Assembly: GCF_000725885.1 (NCBI RefSeq)
Contig: NZ_JODR01000022.1
Span: 62,001-126,000 of the forward strand
DNA: 64,000 nt
Source of the DNA: Streptomyces albus subsp. albus
GTDB lineage: Bacteria; Actinomycetota; Actinomycetes; Streptomycetales; Streptomycetaceae
Reading direction: 5' to 3'
Part shown: in pieces, positions 16,709-24,445 of the stretch
How positions within the stretch are numbered: the first letter of the stretch is position 1
Layout of the letters: each line of letters opens with the position of its first letter
Program-made: the position numbers and the translations under genes
The notes under the pieces: generated by a model
Seen by the model: only the letters and a program-made list of their open reading frames with translations
The model's database searches: none
Told to the model about the DNA's origin: nothing

Positions 16709-17407
16709 ATGAGCAAGGGCAAGGTTCTCATCGTCATGTCGGCCGCCGACGTCTGGGAGCGCACCGACGGATCGACGTACCCGACGGGTTACTGGGCGGA
16801 GGAGCTGGCGGCTCCGCACGAGAAATTCGTGGAGGCCGGTTACACGGTCGATTTCGCTTCCCCGGGCGGGGTGCTGCAGCCGCTGGACGAGCACAGCGCC
16901 GACCCCGCGCTGGCGGGGGAGGAGTGCGGTCACTACGTGGCACACGCCCGAAAGGCACTGGAGGAGTTCGGCCCGCTGCTGAAGCTCGCCGATATCGACA
17001 TCGACGACTACGCCGCGGTGGTGCTGCCCGGCGGCCACGGCCCGGTTGTCGACCTCTTCCAGGACGCCGACCTGGGCCGTCTGCTGGCCGAGGCCGACAG
17101 GGAGAGCAAGCCCATCGGCGCGGTCTGCCACGGTCCGGCCGCACTGCTGAGCGCCCGGGACGAGGACGGCAACTGGCTCTTCACCGGCCGCAGGATGACC
17201 GCGTTCACCGACGAGGAGGAGCACCAGTTCGGCACCGCCGAGGGCGCTCCGTGGCTGCTCGCCTCCCGGCTCCGGGAGCTGGGCGGAGTCCACGTCGCAG
17301 GGGCCGCGTACCAGCAGCACAACATCGTCGACGGCAACCTCTTCACCGGCCAGAACCCCGCCTCCAGCGCCAGGCTGGCGGAGGACATGATCGCCGCGCT
17401 GCGCTGA
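16709..17407 (+). CDS. DJ-1/PfpI family protein (type 1 glutamine amidotransferase domain)
   Basis: 232 residues from ATG 16709, with AAGGA upstream. VVLPGGHGPVVDL and IGAVCHGPAALL are the family marks. C140 followed by H141 forms the nucleophile elbow, and E-rich positions near residue 20 and in YPTGYWAEELAAPHEKF fit the Hsp31-like subgroup, whose members act as glyoxalases or deglycases on methylglyoxal damage. It is cytoplasmic, monocistronic, divergent from an XRE-MmyB regulator and followed by a strong terminator. A chaperone-only role is the alternative. Confidence 0.9.
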   Translation: MSKGKVLIVMSAADVWERTDGSTYPTGYWAEELAAPHEKFVEAGYTVDFASPGGVLQPLDEHSADPALAGEECGHYVAHARKALEEFGPLLKLADIDIDDYAAVVLPGGHGPVVDLFQDADLGRLLAEADRESKPIGAVCHGPAALLSARDEDGNWLFTGRRMTAFTDEEEHQFGTAEGAPWLLASRLRELGGVHVAGAAYQQHNIVDGNLFTGQNPASSARLAEDMIAALR

Positions 17408-17426
17408 CGCACCACCAGGCGCACGC

Positions 17427-17459
17427 AGGTGGCCCCTCACCGTGCGAGGGGCCACCTTT
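17427..17459. terminator. strong hairpin after the DJ-1 gene
   Basis: Twelve-bp perfect arms (AGGTGGCCCCTC at 17427-17438, complement at 17446-17457), 7-base loop, then TTT. It also lies downstream of the minus-strand hydrolase operon and can serve both. Confidence 0.85.
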
Positions 17460-17541
17460 GTGCGCCACGAGCCCGTCACGCCGAAGCATCGTCCAGGAGG
17501 ACGCGGACGCCGAGGGGAAAGCGACGCACGGCGACAACTGC

Positions 17542-18225
17542 TCAGCTTGTGCTGCCGAGCACCGCGACCACACGCTCGGGGTCGCTGATGGGCGCCAGAT
17601 GGGCGGCGCCTTCGACCGTCAGGAGGCGGGCCCCGCGCTGCAGCGCCGTATGCGCCGCATCGGCGAAGAGGGGAGAACCTCCCAGCCGTATGTACGTCGC
17701 CGGCGGGGGAGGGTGGCCGGACACGGGCTGCGGCAGGGGTTCCTCGTGGGTGGCCCGGCTCAGCGGCCGGGCCCGCGCGGTCACCCACTCCAGATCGGCC
17801 GCCGACAGCCCCATGGTCTCGAAGCCGAGGGGAGGAATCAGCCATGCCTCCCGCTCCGGCCGCAGAGCGGCAGCGGCGTCGCACGCGTCGCGCAGGACGG
17901 GCTGGAGGTCGAAGGCCGACTGGCCGGGCGAGGGTAAGTACGCGTCCAGATACACGAGTCGCCGGATGCGCTGCGGTCGCTCGTGTCCGGCTCCGGAGAT
18001 GACCATGCCTCCGTAGCTGTGGCCCACGAGGACCACGTCGGTGAGAGCGTGCTCGTCGATCAGGGCGACGATCTCGGCGATGTGGGTGCGCAACCCGACA
18101 CGGGGTCCTGCCGGGGCGAGCGAGGGACACAGGACGGTGTGGCCCGACGCACGCAGCCCGGGAGCGACCCGTTCCCAGGCCCAGCCGCCGAGCCAGGAAC
18201 CGTGCACGAGAACGAAGGTGGCCAT
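17542..18225 (-). CDS. alpha/beta-fold hydrolase
   Basis: 227 residues. The ATG at 18225 overlaps the previous stop by one base, with GGAGGGG upstream. FVLVHGSWLGGWAWERV gives the oxyanion HG motif, VVLVGHSYGGMV the nucleophile elbow with S70, and VEGAAHLAP the catalytic histidine near 212. It resembles the hydroxynitrile lyase/esterase (MES) branch, which hydrolyses or cleaves small esters and cyanohydrins. It is the last gene of the operon with an aromatic-type FAD monooxygenase and two NHLP-domain proteins, so its substrate may be the monooxygenase product or a downstream ester or lactone. Confidence 0.88.
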   Translation of the reverse strand: MATFVLVHGSWLGGWAWERVAPGLRASGHTVLCPSLAPAGPRVGLRTHIAEIVALIDEHALTDVVLVGHSYGGMVISGAGHERPQRIRRLVYLDAYLPSPGQSAFDLQPVLRDACDAAAALRPEREAWLIPPLGFETMGLSAADLEWVTARARPLSRATHEEPLPQPVSGHPPPPATYIRLGGSPLFADAAHTALQRGARLLTVEGAAHLAPISDPERVVAVLGSTS

Positions 18226-18581
18226 CACCCCTCCTGCTCGGCCCTGGCAGCCCAGGAGGAGCGGATGTCCCGCAGAATCCACTTCAGCCGGTCGTCCGGG
18301 ATCAGGAACCCGCCGACTCCGGACGAGAACAGCACGTCGTACACGCGCTGGGACGCCTCGGTGAGCCGCTGCGCGAAATCCTCGTCGTTCTCCGGTTCCG
18401 CGGGCAGCAGGATGACGATGGTGTCGTCCCGCTGTTCCACCGCCTCGACGGCGAAGTCCTCGCGCGGCTCGTGGCCTGACTCCTCGCACAGCACCGCCTT
18501 CGGGTCGGAGATGAGCCTCTCCCGGTAGGCGCTGTCGTTGACGAGTCGCAGCGTGTGGAGGGTGCCGGCGTCATGGTTCAT
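18225..18581 (-). CDS. NHLP (nitrile-hydratase-leader-like) domain protein
   Basis: 118 residues from ATG 18581; overlaps the upstream fusion gene by 4 bases and the hydrolase gene by 1. Residues about 10-62 follow the NHLP leader pattern: a helix with YRERLISDPKAVLCEESGHEP, then a strand with FAVEAVEQRDDTIVILLPAEP. In RiPP systems such a leader is followed by a short core peptide. Here a further 55-residue helical part follows, with GFLIPDDRLKWILRDIRSSW, which resembles the tail of the upstream fusion protein. No Gly-Gly cleavage site precedes a Cys- or Ser-rich core. It is more likely a structural or partner protein than a peptide precursor. C32 is the only cysteine. Confidence 0.72.
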   Translation of the reverse strand: MNHDAGTLHTLRLVNDSAYRERLISDPKAVLCEESGHEPREDFAVEAVEQRDDTIVILLPAEPENDEDFAQRLTEASQRVYDVLFSSGVGGFLIPDDRLKWILRDIRSSWAARAEQEG

Positions 18582-19438
18582 GATTGCTCCGCGTCGTATG
18601 CCGTATCGGTGCCGGTCCGGGCCCCGAGGAAACTCCGGCGCATGGCCAGCAGTTCGGTCTTGAGGCGTTCGGGCAGCAGCCAGACGAAGTTGTCCCCGCT
18701 GCGCCACAGATCCATGAGGTTCACGGGCTCACTGCGGTCCGGCTCGTCGGGCCGTTTCGCGGGTGGGAGGACGTAGTACAGCGTGTCCCGTTTCTGCAGT
18801 CTCACCTGCACCTTGACTCCCGGGGGCACGTGCACCCCCATCGAGGCCAGCGCCTCCAGGGGCTCGCGCTCCAGCCGTGCGGCGAAGGACGGGTCCTCCC
18901 ATGCACGGCGGGTGAGTGCCGTCTCGAAATCCGGGTCTTCGCCCGTGCGGGATGCCGTGCGGCCCTGGTGGGGCTCGTGTGCCTTGGCGGGCTCGCCCGC
19001 TGCGGCGTCTTCGGCCGGTACGGCCCGGTCGTGGCTCCCTCCTGCGGGGAGCGCGGCGACCACCCGGACCTCCAGGAGGAATTCCGGTGCGAAGAGTGCG
19101 GACACGCCCACCAGCGTGCTCGCAGGTGTCTTCGTGACTCCGGCCCGCAGCGGCCCGAAGATCGCGGGCAGCAGCTCGGGGGAGTGGCCGACGACGTAGA
19201 CGGTCTCCTCGACGATGTCGTCGCGGGTGGCGCCGACCGAGGCGAGCGCGGCGTCGAGGTTGCGGGCGATCTGCGCCGCCTGCGCCCCGTGGTCGCCGAC
19301 CCCCACGGGCCGGCCCTGTGCGTCCCAGGCGACCTGCCCGGAGAGATGCACGAGCCGCATCCCGTCGACGGTGACGACCTGGGTGATCTGGTCGGACGGG
19401 TTGTGCACGGACGGCGGACTGACGCGGTTCACAGGCAT
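18578..19438 (-). CDS. RidA-like domain fused to an NHLP domain
   Basis: 286 residues; ATG 19438 lies 2 bases after the monooxygenase stop. Residues 1-134 are a Rid/YjgF/UK114 domain (VHLSGQVAWDAQGRPVGVGD, NLDAALASVGATRDDIVEETVYVV). The arginine that binds the imino acid in true RidA (PAR[ST] motif) is replaced by serine in TPASTLVGV (S107), so classical imine deaminase activity is unlikely. After a hydrophilic linker (135-168), residues 169-226 are a clear NHLP domain (RRAWEDPSFAARLEREPL, VPPGVKVQVRLQKRDTLYYV). The tail (240-272, FVWLLPERLKTELL) is similar to that of the next gene. I know of no described protein with this domain order. A heteromer with the neighbouring NHLP protein is the simplest inference. 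Confidence 0.78.
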   Translation of the reverse strand: MPVNRVSPPSVHNPSDQITQVVTVDGMRLVHLSGQVAWDAQGRPVGVGDHGAQAAQIARNLDAALASVGATRDDIVEETVYVVGHSPELLPAIFGPLRAGVTKTPASTLVGVSALFAPEFLLEVRVVAALPAGGSHDRAVPAEDAAAGEPAKAHEPHQGRTASRTGEDPDFETALTRRAWEDPSFAARLEREPLEALASMGVHVPPGVKVQVRLQKRDTLYYVLPPAKRPDEPDRSEPVNLMDLWRSGDNFVWLLPERLKTELLAMRRSFLGARTGTDTAYDAEQS

Positions 19439-19440
19439 GT

Positions 19441-20964
19441 TCAGCCCCTTTCCGAGGGCGTACCGGCCCAGGCGGTCAGCGCCCGGACCCGTTCGTCGCG
19501 GCGCGCGCCGCCGTCGGTGGTACGGGTGGCCCACGCGACGTGGCCGTCGGGGCGTACGAGCACCTCGGTCACCCCGTCGAGGTCAGGGTGCTCGTCGTAC
19601 TTGTCGACGGTGACGGCCGTGACCCGCGAGCCCCAGCCCGTCTCGACGGCCTCCCGAAGGGACGGGCCCTCGGCCGGAGCGAGCAGGACGAAGCGGCCTC
19701 GGGCGAGGAGTTCGTACACCCGCGTCGCCTCCGACCCGGCGGCGGTCAGCCCGACATCGGGCATCCGCCGCCCCACCAGCGGGTCGGCGTCCGGGTCCGC
19801 CGGTGGGTAGAGGGTGCCGAGCGCGGAGACCTGATCGGCGAGCCGGCGGTTGACCTCGGCCATGCCCAGCAGCTCGTCGAGGAGCTTGCGCAGGGCCGCG
19901 GCCGGGCGCTGGTACTGCGGGACCAGCGTCAGCTCCGCCAGCAGGGTCTGGACCTCGGTGTTCTCGGTCACCGACTGGCCGACCGGCCGACGCTCCCCGT
20001 CGTAACTGTCCAGCAGACCGGGCGGGGCCCAGCCGTTCACCGCGGCGGCCAGCTTCCACCCCAGGTTCATGGCGTCCTGGAGCCCCGTGTTGAGCCCCTG
20101 GCCCGCCGCGGGGAAGTGGATGTGGGCGGCGTCGCCCGCCAGCAGTATCCGCCCCGAACGGTAGCTCTCCGCGAGCCGCGTGGCGTTGCCGAAACGCGAC
20201 AGCCAGCGGGGCTCGGCGATCCCGCAGTCGGAGCCGGCGATCCGGGTGAGCGACGTACGGAACTCCTCCAGGGTGACGGGCTCCCGGGCCGGGACCCGTA
20301 TCCGCTCCGGATCCAGGCAGACGAACCGGGTGAGCCCTCCCTCCAGCGGCGCGATGATCACGCCGCGGGACCGCGCCGCGTCCAGGGCGCCGGGCTCCGG
20401 GGTGACGACCGCGAAGTCCCCGAGCATCCCGGTCAGGGTCTCGTCCGTGCCGGGGAAGTCGATCCCCGCGGCCCGCCGCACGATGCTGCGCCCGCCGTCG
20501 CAGCCGACCGCGTAGAGGCCGCGTACGGTCTCGGTGCCGCCGCCGGGAACGCGCGTCTCCACCTCGACCCCGTCGCCGTCCTGGGCCACGCCGAGAGTCT
20601 CGTGTCCCCGGCTGATCTCCACCCCCAGTTCGTGCGCCCGCTCCTCCAGGATCGCCTCGGTACGTGCCTGGGGCAGGAAGAGGGTGTAGCCGTGCCGGGA
20701 GTCGAGGGCGCTGAAGTCCAGTTGGGTGCGCAGCCCCGCGAAGTGCCAGCCCGGCACGGTCCTGCCGAGCTCGAGGAACCGGTCCAGCAGCCCCCTCTGG
20801 TCCATCAGTTCCACGCTGCGCGGGTGCAGGCTCAGCGCCCGTGAATTGCGTTGCGGTTCCGTGCGGCGTTCCAGGACGCGGGTCCGTACGCCCGCCAGTG
20901 CCAGCTCGCAGGCGAGCATCAGCCCGGTCGGGCCCGCGCCAACGATGATCACGTCGGGGTTCAT
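19441..20964 (-). CDS. FAD-dependent aromatic-type monooxygenase
   Basis: 507 residues of the PheA/TfdB or polyketide hydroxylase group (PF01494). The FAD-binding GAGPTG is at residues 9-14, the conserved DG motif appears in AVGCDGGRSIVRRAAGI, and GDAAHIHFPAAGQGLNTG gives the second FAD contact. A thioredoxin-like C-terminal domain (about 390-505) is present, as in PgaE and MtmOIV-like enzymes. It would hydroxylate or Baeyer-Villiger oxidise an aromatic substrate using NAD(P)H and O2. It is the first gene of a tightly packed four-gene operon with a tandem palindromic operator directly upstream. Confidence 0.92.
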   Translation of the reverse strand: MNPDVIIVGAGPTGLMLACELALAGVRTRVLERRTEPQRNSRALSLHPRSVELMDQRGLLDRFLELGRTVPGWHFAGLRTQLDFSALDSRHGYTLFLPQARTEAILEERAHELGVEISRGHETLGVAQDGDGVEVETRVPGGGTETVRGLYAVGCDGGRSIVRRAAGIDFPGTDETLTGMLGDFAVVTPEPGALDAARSRGVIIAPLEGGLTRFVCLDPERIRVPAREPVTLEEFRTSLTRIAGSDCGIAEPRWLSRFGNATRLAESYRSGRILLAGDAAHIHFPAAGQGLNTGLQDAMNLGWKLAAAVNGWAPPGLLDSYDGERRPVGQSVTENTEVQTLLAELTLVPQYQRPAAALRKLLDELLGMAEVNRRLADQVSALGTLYPPADPDADPLVGRRMPDVGLTAAGSEATRVYELLARGRFVLLAPAEGPSLREAVETGWGSRVTAVTVDKYDEHPDLDGVTEVLVRPDGHVAWATRTTDGGARRDERVRALTAWAGTPSERG

Positions 20965-20987
20965 CGGTGATGTCCTCCCATATTTAG

Positions 20988-21045
20988 TGAACGGTGTTCA
21001 CGTGAACAGTGTTCAGTATAGGGAGACCCACGAGCACGCCGTCAA
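20988..21045 (-). promoter_or_regulatory. promoter with two tandem palindromic operators for the NHLP operon
   Basis: Minus-strand promoter: TTGACG (21045-21040), 19-base spacer, TATACT (21020-21015). Two 13-base palindromes, TGAAC-AGT-GTTCA (21003-21015) and TGAAC-GGT-GTTCA (20988-21000), are spaced 15 bases apart and cover the start site. A dimeric repressor, probably TetR-type, is expected. No gene for it is next to the operon. Confidence 0.75.
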
Positions 21046-21137
21046 GCCGACCTGAGACCGGCCCACCGGGCTCGCCCCAGGACGGGTGGCGACAGGAGGG
21101 CAAAGGGGAGTCCCCCCCGGGGGAGGGCGCCGACGAG

Positions 21138-21169
21138 CGAAGGGCCCCCGCGGATGCGGGGGCCCTTCG
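21138..21169. terminator. hairpin downstream of the NmrA-type gene
   Basis: Perfect 14-bp arms (CGAAGGGCCCCCGC at 21138-21151, complement at 21156-21169) with loop GGAT. It lies about 95 bases past the NmrA-type stop codon and insulates the monooxygenase promoter. Confidence 0.8.
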
Positions 21170-21262
21170 TCGTGCTGCGACTGCTTCTGAATGCCTGGTC
21201 GGCGGCCCGGAGGCGACCTCCTCCTACTCGACGATCACCGGTCCGGCGACCGGTAAGGGGCG

Positions 21263-22116
21263 TCAGATGCCGATCTCGGCTGCGAGCCGGTCCTCGGCGG
21301 TACGGGGCGCACGGCCGAGGAGTTCGGCCAGCAGAGGGTCGGCTTCGGCGAACCAGCCCGCGCGGGCCGCCTGATGCCAGGTGAGCAAGTGCCGGGCCAC
21401 CTGCTCCGGCACACCGGCCGCGACCTGGTCGGCGACCCACCGTTTGCCGTTCACGACGACGCGTTCGACAGTACGACCGGTGAGGTCGCAGGCGATCTTG
21501 GCGAAGTCGTCGAAGGTGAGGGCGGTCGGCGCGGTGAGGGTGACGGGGCCGTCGAAGGAGCGGTCACCGGCGAGGATGATCGCCGTGGCTTCGGCTATGT
21601 CGTCGCGGTCGGTGTACGGTACGGGGCCGTCTTCCGGCTGGGCGATCACACCGGTCCGCTGCCACGGGCCGAGAAGGTGATCGAGTGGCCCGTAGGCGCC
21701 GTTGCGCAGTGCGGTCCAGGCGACTCCGGAGTCGCCGAGGATCGCCTCGGTGGCGATGTGGATGTCCGACGGCCGGTACGGATTACCGGGGACGGCGCCC
21801 TGCTGGCTCGTGTAGAGGATCCGCCCGGCGCTGGCTGCGACCGCGGCCTCGACGGCATTGCGGTGCAGGCCGACCATGTCGGCGGCCGGGTCGTTGCCGG
21901 AGATCAGAAGGACCTGCTCGGCACCGGCGAAGGAGTCACGCAGCGCGGCCGGGTCCTCGTAGGAGCCCTGCCGCACGCGTACGCCGCGGTCGGCGAAGTG
22001 CTGCGCCTTGGCGGTGTCGCGACGCTGACCCCGATCCGGTCGGCGGGTATGCGCTTGAGGAGGTGCTCGACGATGGCGCCGCCCAGCCCGCCGGTGGCGC
22101 CGGTGACAACGATCAT
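21263..22116 (-). pseudogene. NmrA-like NAD(P)-binding reductase, frameshifted
   Basis: From ATG 22116 the frame gives a Rossmann start, MIVVTGATGGLGGAIVEHLL, and breaks near 22020. The adjacent frame continues as RDTAKAQHFADRGVRVRQGSY, then AEQVLLISGNDPAADMVGLH, to the stop at 21263, following the NmrA/NAD(P)H:quinone reductase-like pattern (PF13460). Restoring one C in GTCAGCGTCGCGAC joins both parts seamlessly, so a single-base deletion, or a sequencing error at this GC-rich spot, explains the break. The family members are atypical SDRs acting as reductases or redox sensors. The divergent TetR gene is its probable regulator. Confidence 0.8.
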
Positions 22117-22176
22117 GTGCTCGACCTTTCCGAGCGCCCACGGTGTCCGTCTCGGTGGTGGGCGGCAGTCGTAAAT

Positions 22177-22191
22177 TGACCATGCGGGTCA
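22177..22191. promoter_or_regulatory. palindromic operator A between NmrA-type gene and tetR
   Basis: TGACC-ATGCG-GGTCA is a perfect inverted repeat with 5-base spacing. It matches the layout of site B 44 bases away (TGACY-N5-RGTCA), as expected for binding by the divergent TetR protein. Confidence 0.65.
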
Positions 22192-22220
22192 GCTTTCTCC
22201 GTCTGCGGCCGTAGGTAAAC

Positions 22221-22235
22221 TGACTGCGCGAGTCA
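22221..22235. promoter_or_regulatory. palindromic operator B between NmrA-type gene and tetR
   Basis: TGACT-GCGCG-AGTCA is a perfect inverted repeat. On the minus strand TTGACT at its edge could be the -35 element of the NmrA-type gene, so binding here would block that promoter. Confidence 0.65.
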
Positions 22236-22274
22236 AGTTACGGCGGTGAGTGAGAAAAGAGGACGGTGAGGGCC

Positions 22275-22877
22275 ATGGCCGGTGCGGCATCTTCGAAAAC
22301 CCGGCTGCGCGCCGACGCCCGGCGCAATTCCGAGCAGATCCGCTCCGCCGCGATCGGGGCCTTCCAGGGGCAGGGCCTGACGGTGCCCCTGGAGGAGGTC
22401 GCCAAGGCGGCGGGGGTGAGCAAGGCTACGATCTTCAACCGGTTCGGCGGGCGGATCGGCCTCATCGAAGCCGTCATCGAAGAGGTCGTGGCGAGTGCGC
22501 TGTTCGCCGTCATCGACCGCACGCGGAGCATCGACGACATCGACGAGCGGATCGCGTACTACTTCACCGCGATCCGCGACCTCCAGTACCGCCAGCCCGC
22601 CTTCAACGACGTCCTGCTGCAGACATATCCGCACTCGCAGCAGCTCATGGAGATCTGCCGGGTCGGAAGCGAGGCCAACGAAGAACTCATCGCAGCGGCG
22701 CGGACCTCCGGCGCGCTGCGGCCGGAGTTCACGGCGGGCGACCTCCACGCACTCGTCGTCGACAACGCCCTCGCCCTCAAACACGGAGAGCGCCCTCCCC
22801 GCGCCGACTACGACCGCCGCACCAGCTACCTCTTGGACGGAATCCGCGGTCCCTCGGCCGCACCCGGCGAACACTGA
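22275..22877 (+). CDS. TetR-family transcriptional regulator
   Basis: 200 residues from ATG 22275, or 203 from the in-frame GTG at 22266, which follows AGAGGA closely. The helix-turn-helix (LTVPLEEVAKAAGVSKATIFNRFGGRIGLI) is at about residues 35-70. The C-terminal part (AYYFTAIRDLQYRQPAFNDVLL) resembles the SbtR-like C-terminal domain family. It is divergent from the NmrA-type reductase gene and shares an intergenic region with two identical-layout palindromes, so it most likely represses that gene and itself. Such pairs commonly respond to electrophiles or quinones; the inducer here is unknown. Confidence 0.9.
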   Translation: MAGAASSKTRLRADARRNSEQIRSAAIGAFQGQGLTVPLEEVAKAAGVSKATIFNRFGGRIGLIEAVIEEVVASALFAVIDRTRSIDDIDERIAYYFTAIRDLQYRQPAFNDVLLQTYPHSQQLMEICRVGSEANEELIAAARTSGALRPEFTAGDLHALVVDNALALKHGERPPRADYDRRTSYLLDGIRGPSAAPGEH

Positions 22878-23068
22878 CGGCCCCCTCGCCCCGATCCCGC
22901 CTGTCCCTCTGCGGACCAGACCCTGACCACGTCTCCGTCAAGCTCCGTGTCCGCCGGCACGGCCGTTCGCTGACCTGCGTCCGGGATGACGACGTCTCCC
23001 TGGCGAGGCCGGCGAACGGCGGCAGCGCCCGGCCTCCGGAGCGAACCCTCCGCGGGTGAAACGTCTCC

Positions 23069-24445
23069 TCAGAAGGCGGGGCGGCGGTCGCGGACAGGGC
23101 TGACTGCCTCCAGGCGCTCCGCGAGGCCGAGGACGAGGTCGTCGGCCCACCAGCGGCTGACCAACTGGATGCCGAGAGGCAGGCCGTCGTCCGTGGCCCC
23201 GAAGGGGAGCGCGACGGCGGGCAGGCCGGTCAGGTTGAACGGTACGGTCGCGCGCATCACCGCCCGCGCCGGCAGGGAGACACCGTTCACGTCGATGCGG
23301 CTGAGGCCATGAGGCGGCGCGGGGAAGGGCGTCACGGGGCACAGCAGGACGTCATGGTCGGCGAACCAGGCGGCGCATCGCATCCGCAGGTGCTCCACCT
23401 CCTGTTCGGCGGCGATGTAGTCGGCCAGCGGAACCTCGGGGGACTCCAGCGTCGCCGCGACGACCGGGTGCACCGCCCCCTCGCGGCCGGAAGTGACGGC
23501 GCGCAGGGCGGGCCGTACCTCTGCGGGGAACAGCGTCGCCGACAGCAGGGTGCAGTCCCGCTCGGCGAGCCATGGAAGCTCGCTCTCCCGGACGTCGTGC
23601 CCCAACTCGGTCAGCGCCGTGGCCGCCGCGGCGACCGTGGCGGCGACCTGTCGATCGACCGGGCCGAACGCCGAGGCGGTCCAGCCGATGCGAAGCCGGC
23701 CCTTGCCGCGGGTGCGGTCTGCGGCGGGCAGCGCCACGGCGTAGGGGTCGCTGCCGTCGGGCCCCTCCATGAGGGAGAGTGCCAGGCGCAGGTCGCGCAC
23801 GCTGCGGGCCATGGGGCCGGCGTGCCACCAGCGGCGCGGTACGGCGGGGAAGTGGCCGGTCATCGGCACCCTGCCGTGGGTGGGTTTGATCGAGGCGATC
23901 CCCGTGTCGGCGGCGGGCCCGCGCACGGAGATGGCGACGTCGCTCCCGATACCGAGTGGCGAGAGCCCGCTTGCGATGGCCGCCGACTCACCGCCGCTGG
24001 AGCCCCCGGGAGTGCGCTGGGGATCGTAAGGGTTCAGGGACCTGCCGGCCAGGCGGTTGTCCGTTTCGGTCCAGTAGGACATCTCCGGCAGGTTCGTCTT
24101 GGCCAGCAGGATGCCGCCGGCCTGCCGAAGGCGGGCCACTGGGGTGGCATCGGTCTCAGGCACCCGGTCGGCGAAGAGCTTCGACCCCCAGGTGGTGGGG
24201 GCGCCCGCGGTGTCGAAGGAGTCCTTGACGGTGAAGGGGACCCCGCTGAGCGGGCCACCGGCCGGTTGCGCCGCGGCGTGCAGAGCCTGCTCGCCGAGCA
24301 CGGTCACGAAGGCGTTCACCCGGTCTCCGACGGCCTCGATCCGGTCGAGATGGGCGGCCACCACCTCGACGGCGCTCACCGTACCCGCCGAGACCAGACT
24401 CGCGAGGCCCACCGCGTCCTGCCATACGAGATCGCTCGGCTCCAT
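23069..24445 (-). CDS. amidase (amidase signature family)
   Basis: 458 residues from ATG 24445 (an in-frame start at 24502 adds 19 unlikely residues). The catalytic triad is visible: K74 in [11 protein letters not shown], the cis-serine S150 in [12 protein letters not shown], and the nucleophile S173 in [12 protein letters not shown]. The usual GG before the nucleophile (DxGGSxR) is AI here, which could alter the oxyanion hole. The C-terminal [12 protein letters not shown] is standard. The enzyme hydrolyses amide bonds of small molecules; the substrate cannot be told, and no indole-acetamide or GatCAB context exists. It is monocistronic and followed upstream by a long degenerate region. Confidence 0.88.
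   Translation of the reverse strand: MEPSDLVWQDAVGLASLVSAGTVSAVEVVAAHLDRIEAVGDRVNAFVTVLGEQALHAAAQPAGGPLSGVPFTVKDSFDTAGAPTTWGSKLFADRVPETDATPVARLRQAGGILLAKTNLPEMSYWTETDNRLAGRSLNPYDPQRTPGGSSGGESAAIASGLSPLGIGSDVAISVRGPAADTGIASIKPTHGRVPMTGHFPAVPRRWWHAGPMARSVRDLRLALSLMEGPDGSDPYAVALPAADRTRGKGRLRIGWTASAFGPVDRQVAATVAAAATALTELGHDVRESELPWLAERDCTLLSATLFPAEVRPALRAVTSGREGAVHPVVAATLESPEVPLADYIAAEQEVEHLRMRCAAWFADHDVLLCPVTPFPAPPHGLSRIDVNGVSLPARAVMRATVPFNLTGLPAVALPFGATDDGLPLGIQLVSRWWADDLVLGLAERLEAVSPVRDRRPAF

Noticed and set aside
18225..19438. Calling the NHLP proteins RiPP precursor peptides
   Set aside because: They are 118 and 286 residues long, have no short Cys/Ser/Thr-rich core after a Gly-Gly or Ala-Gly site, and no modification or export enzymes are present.
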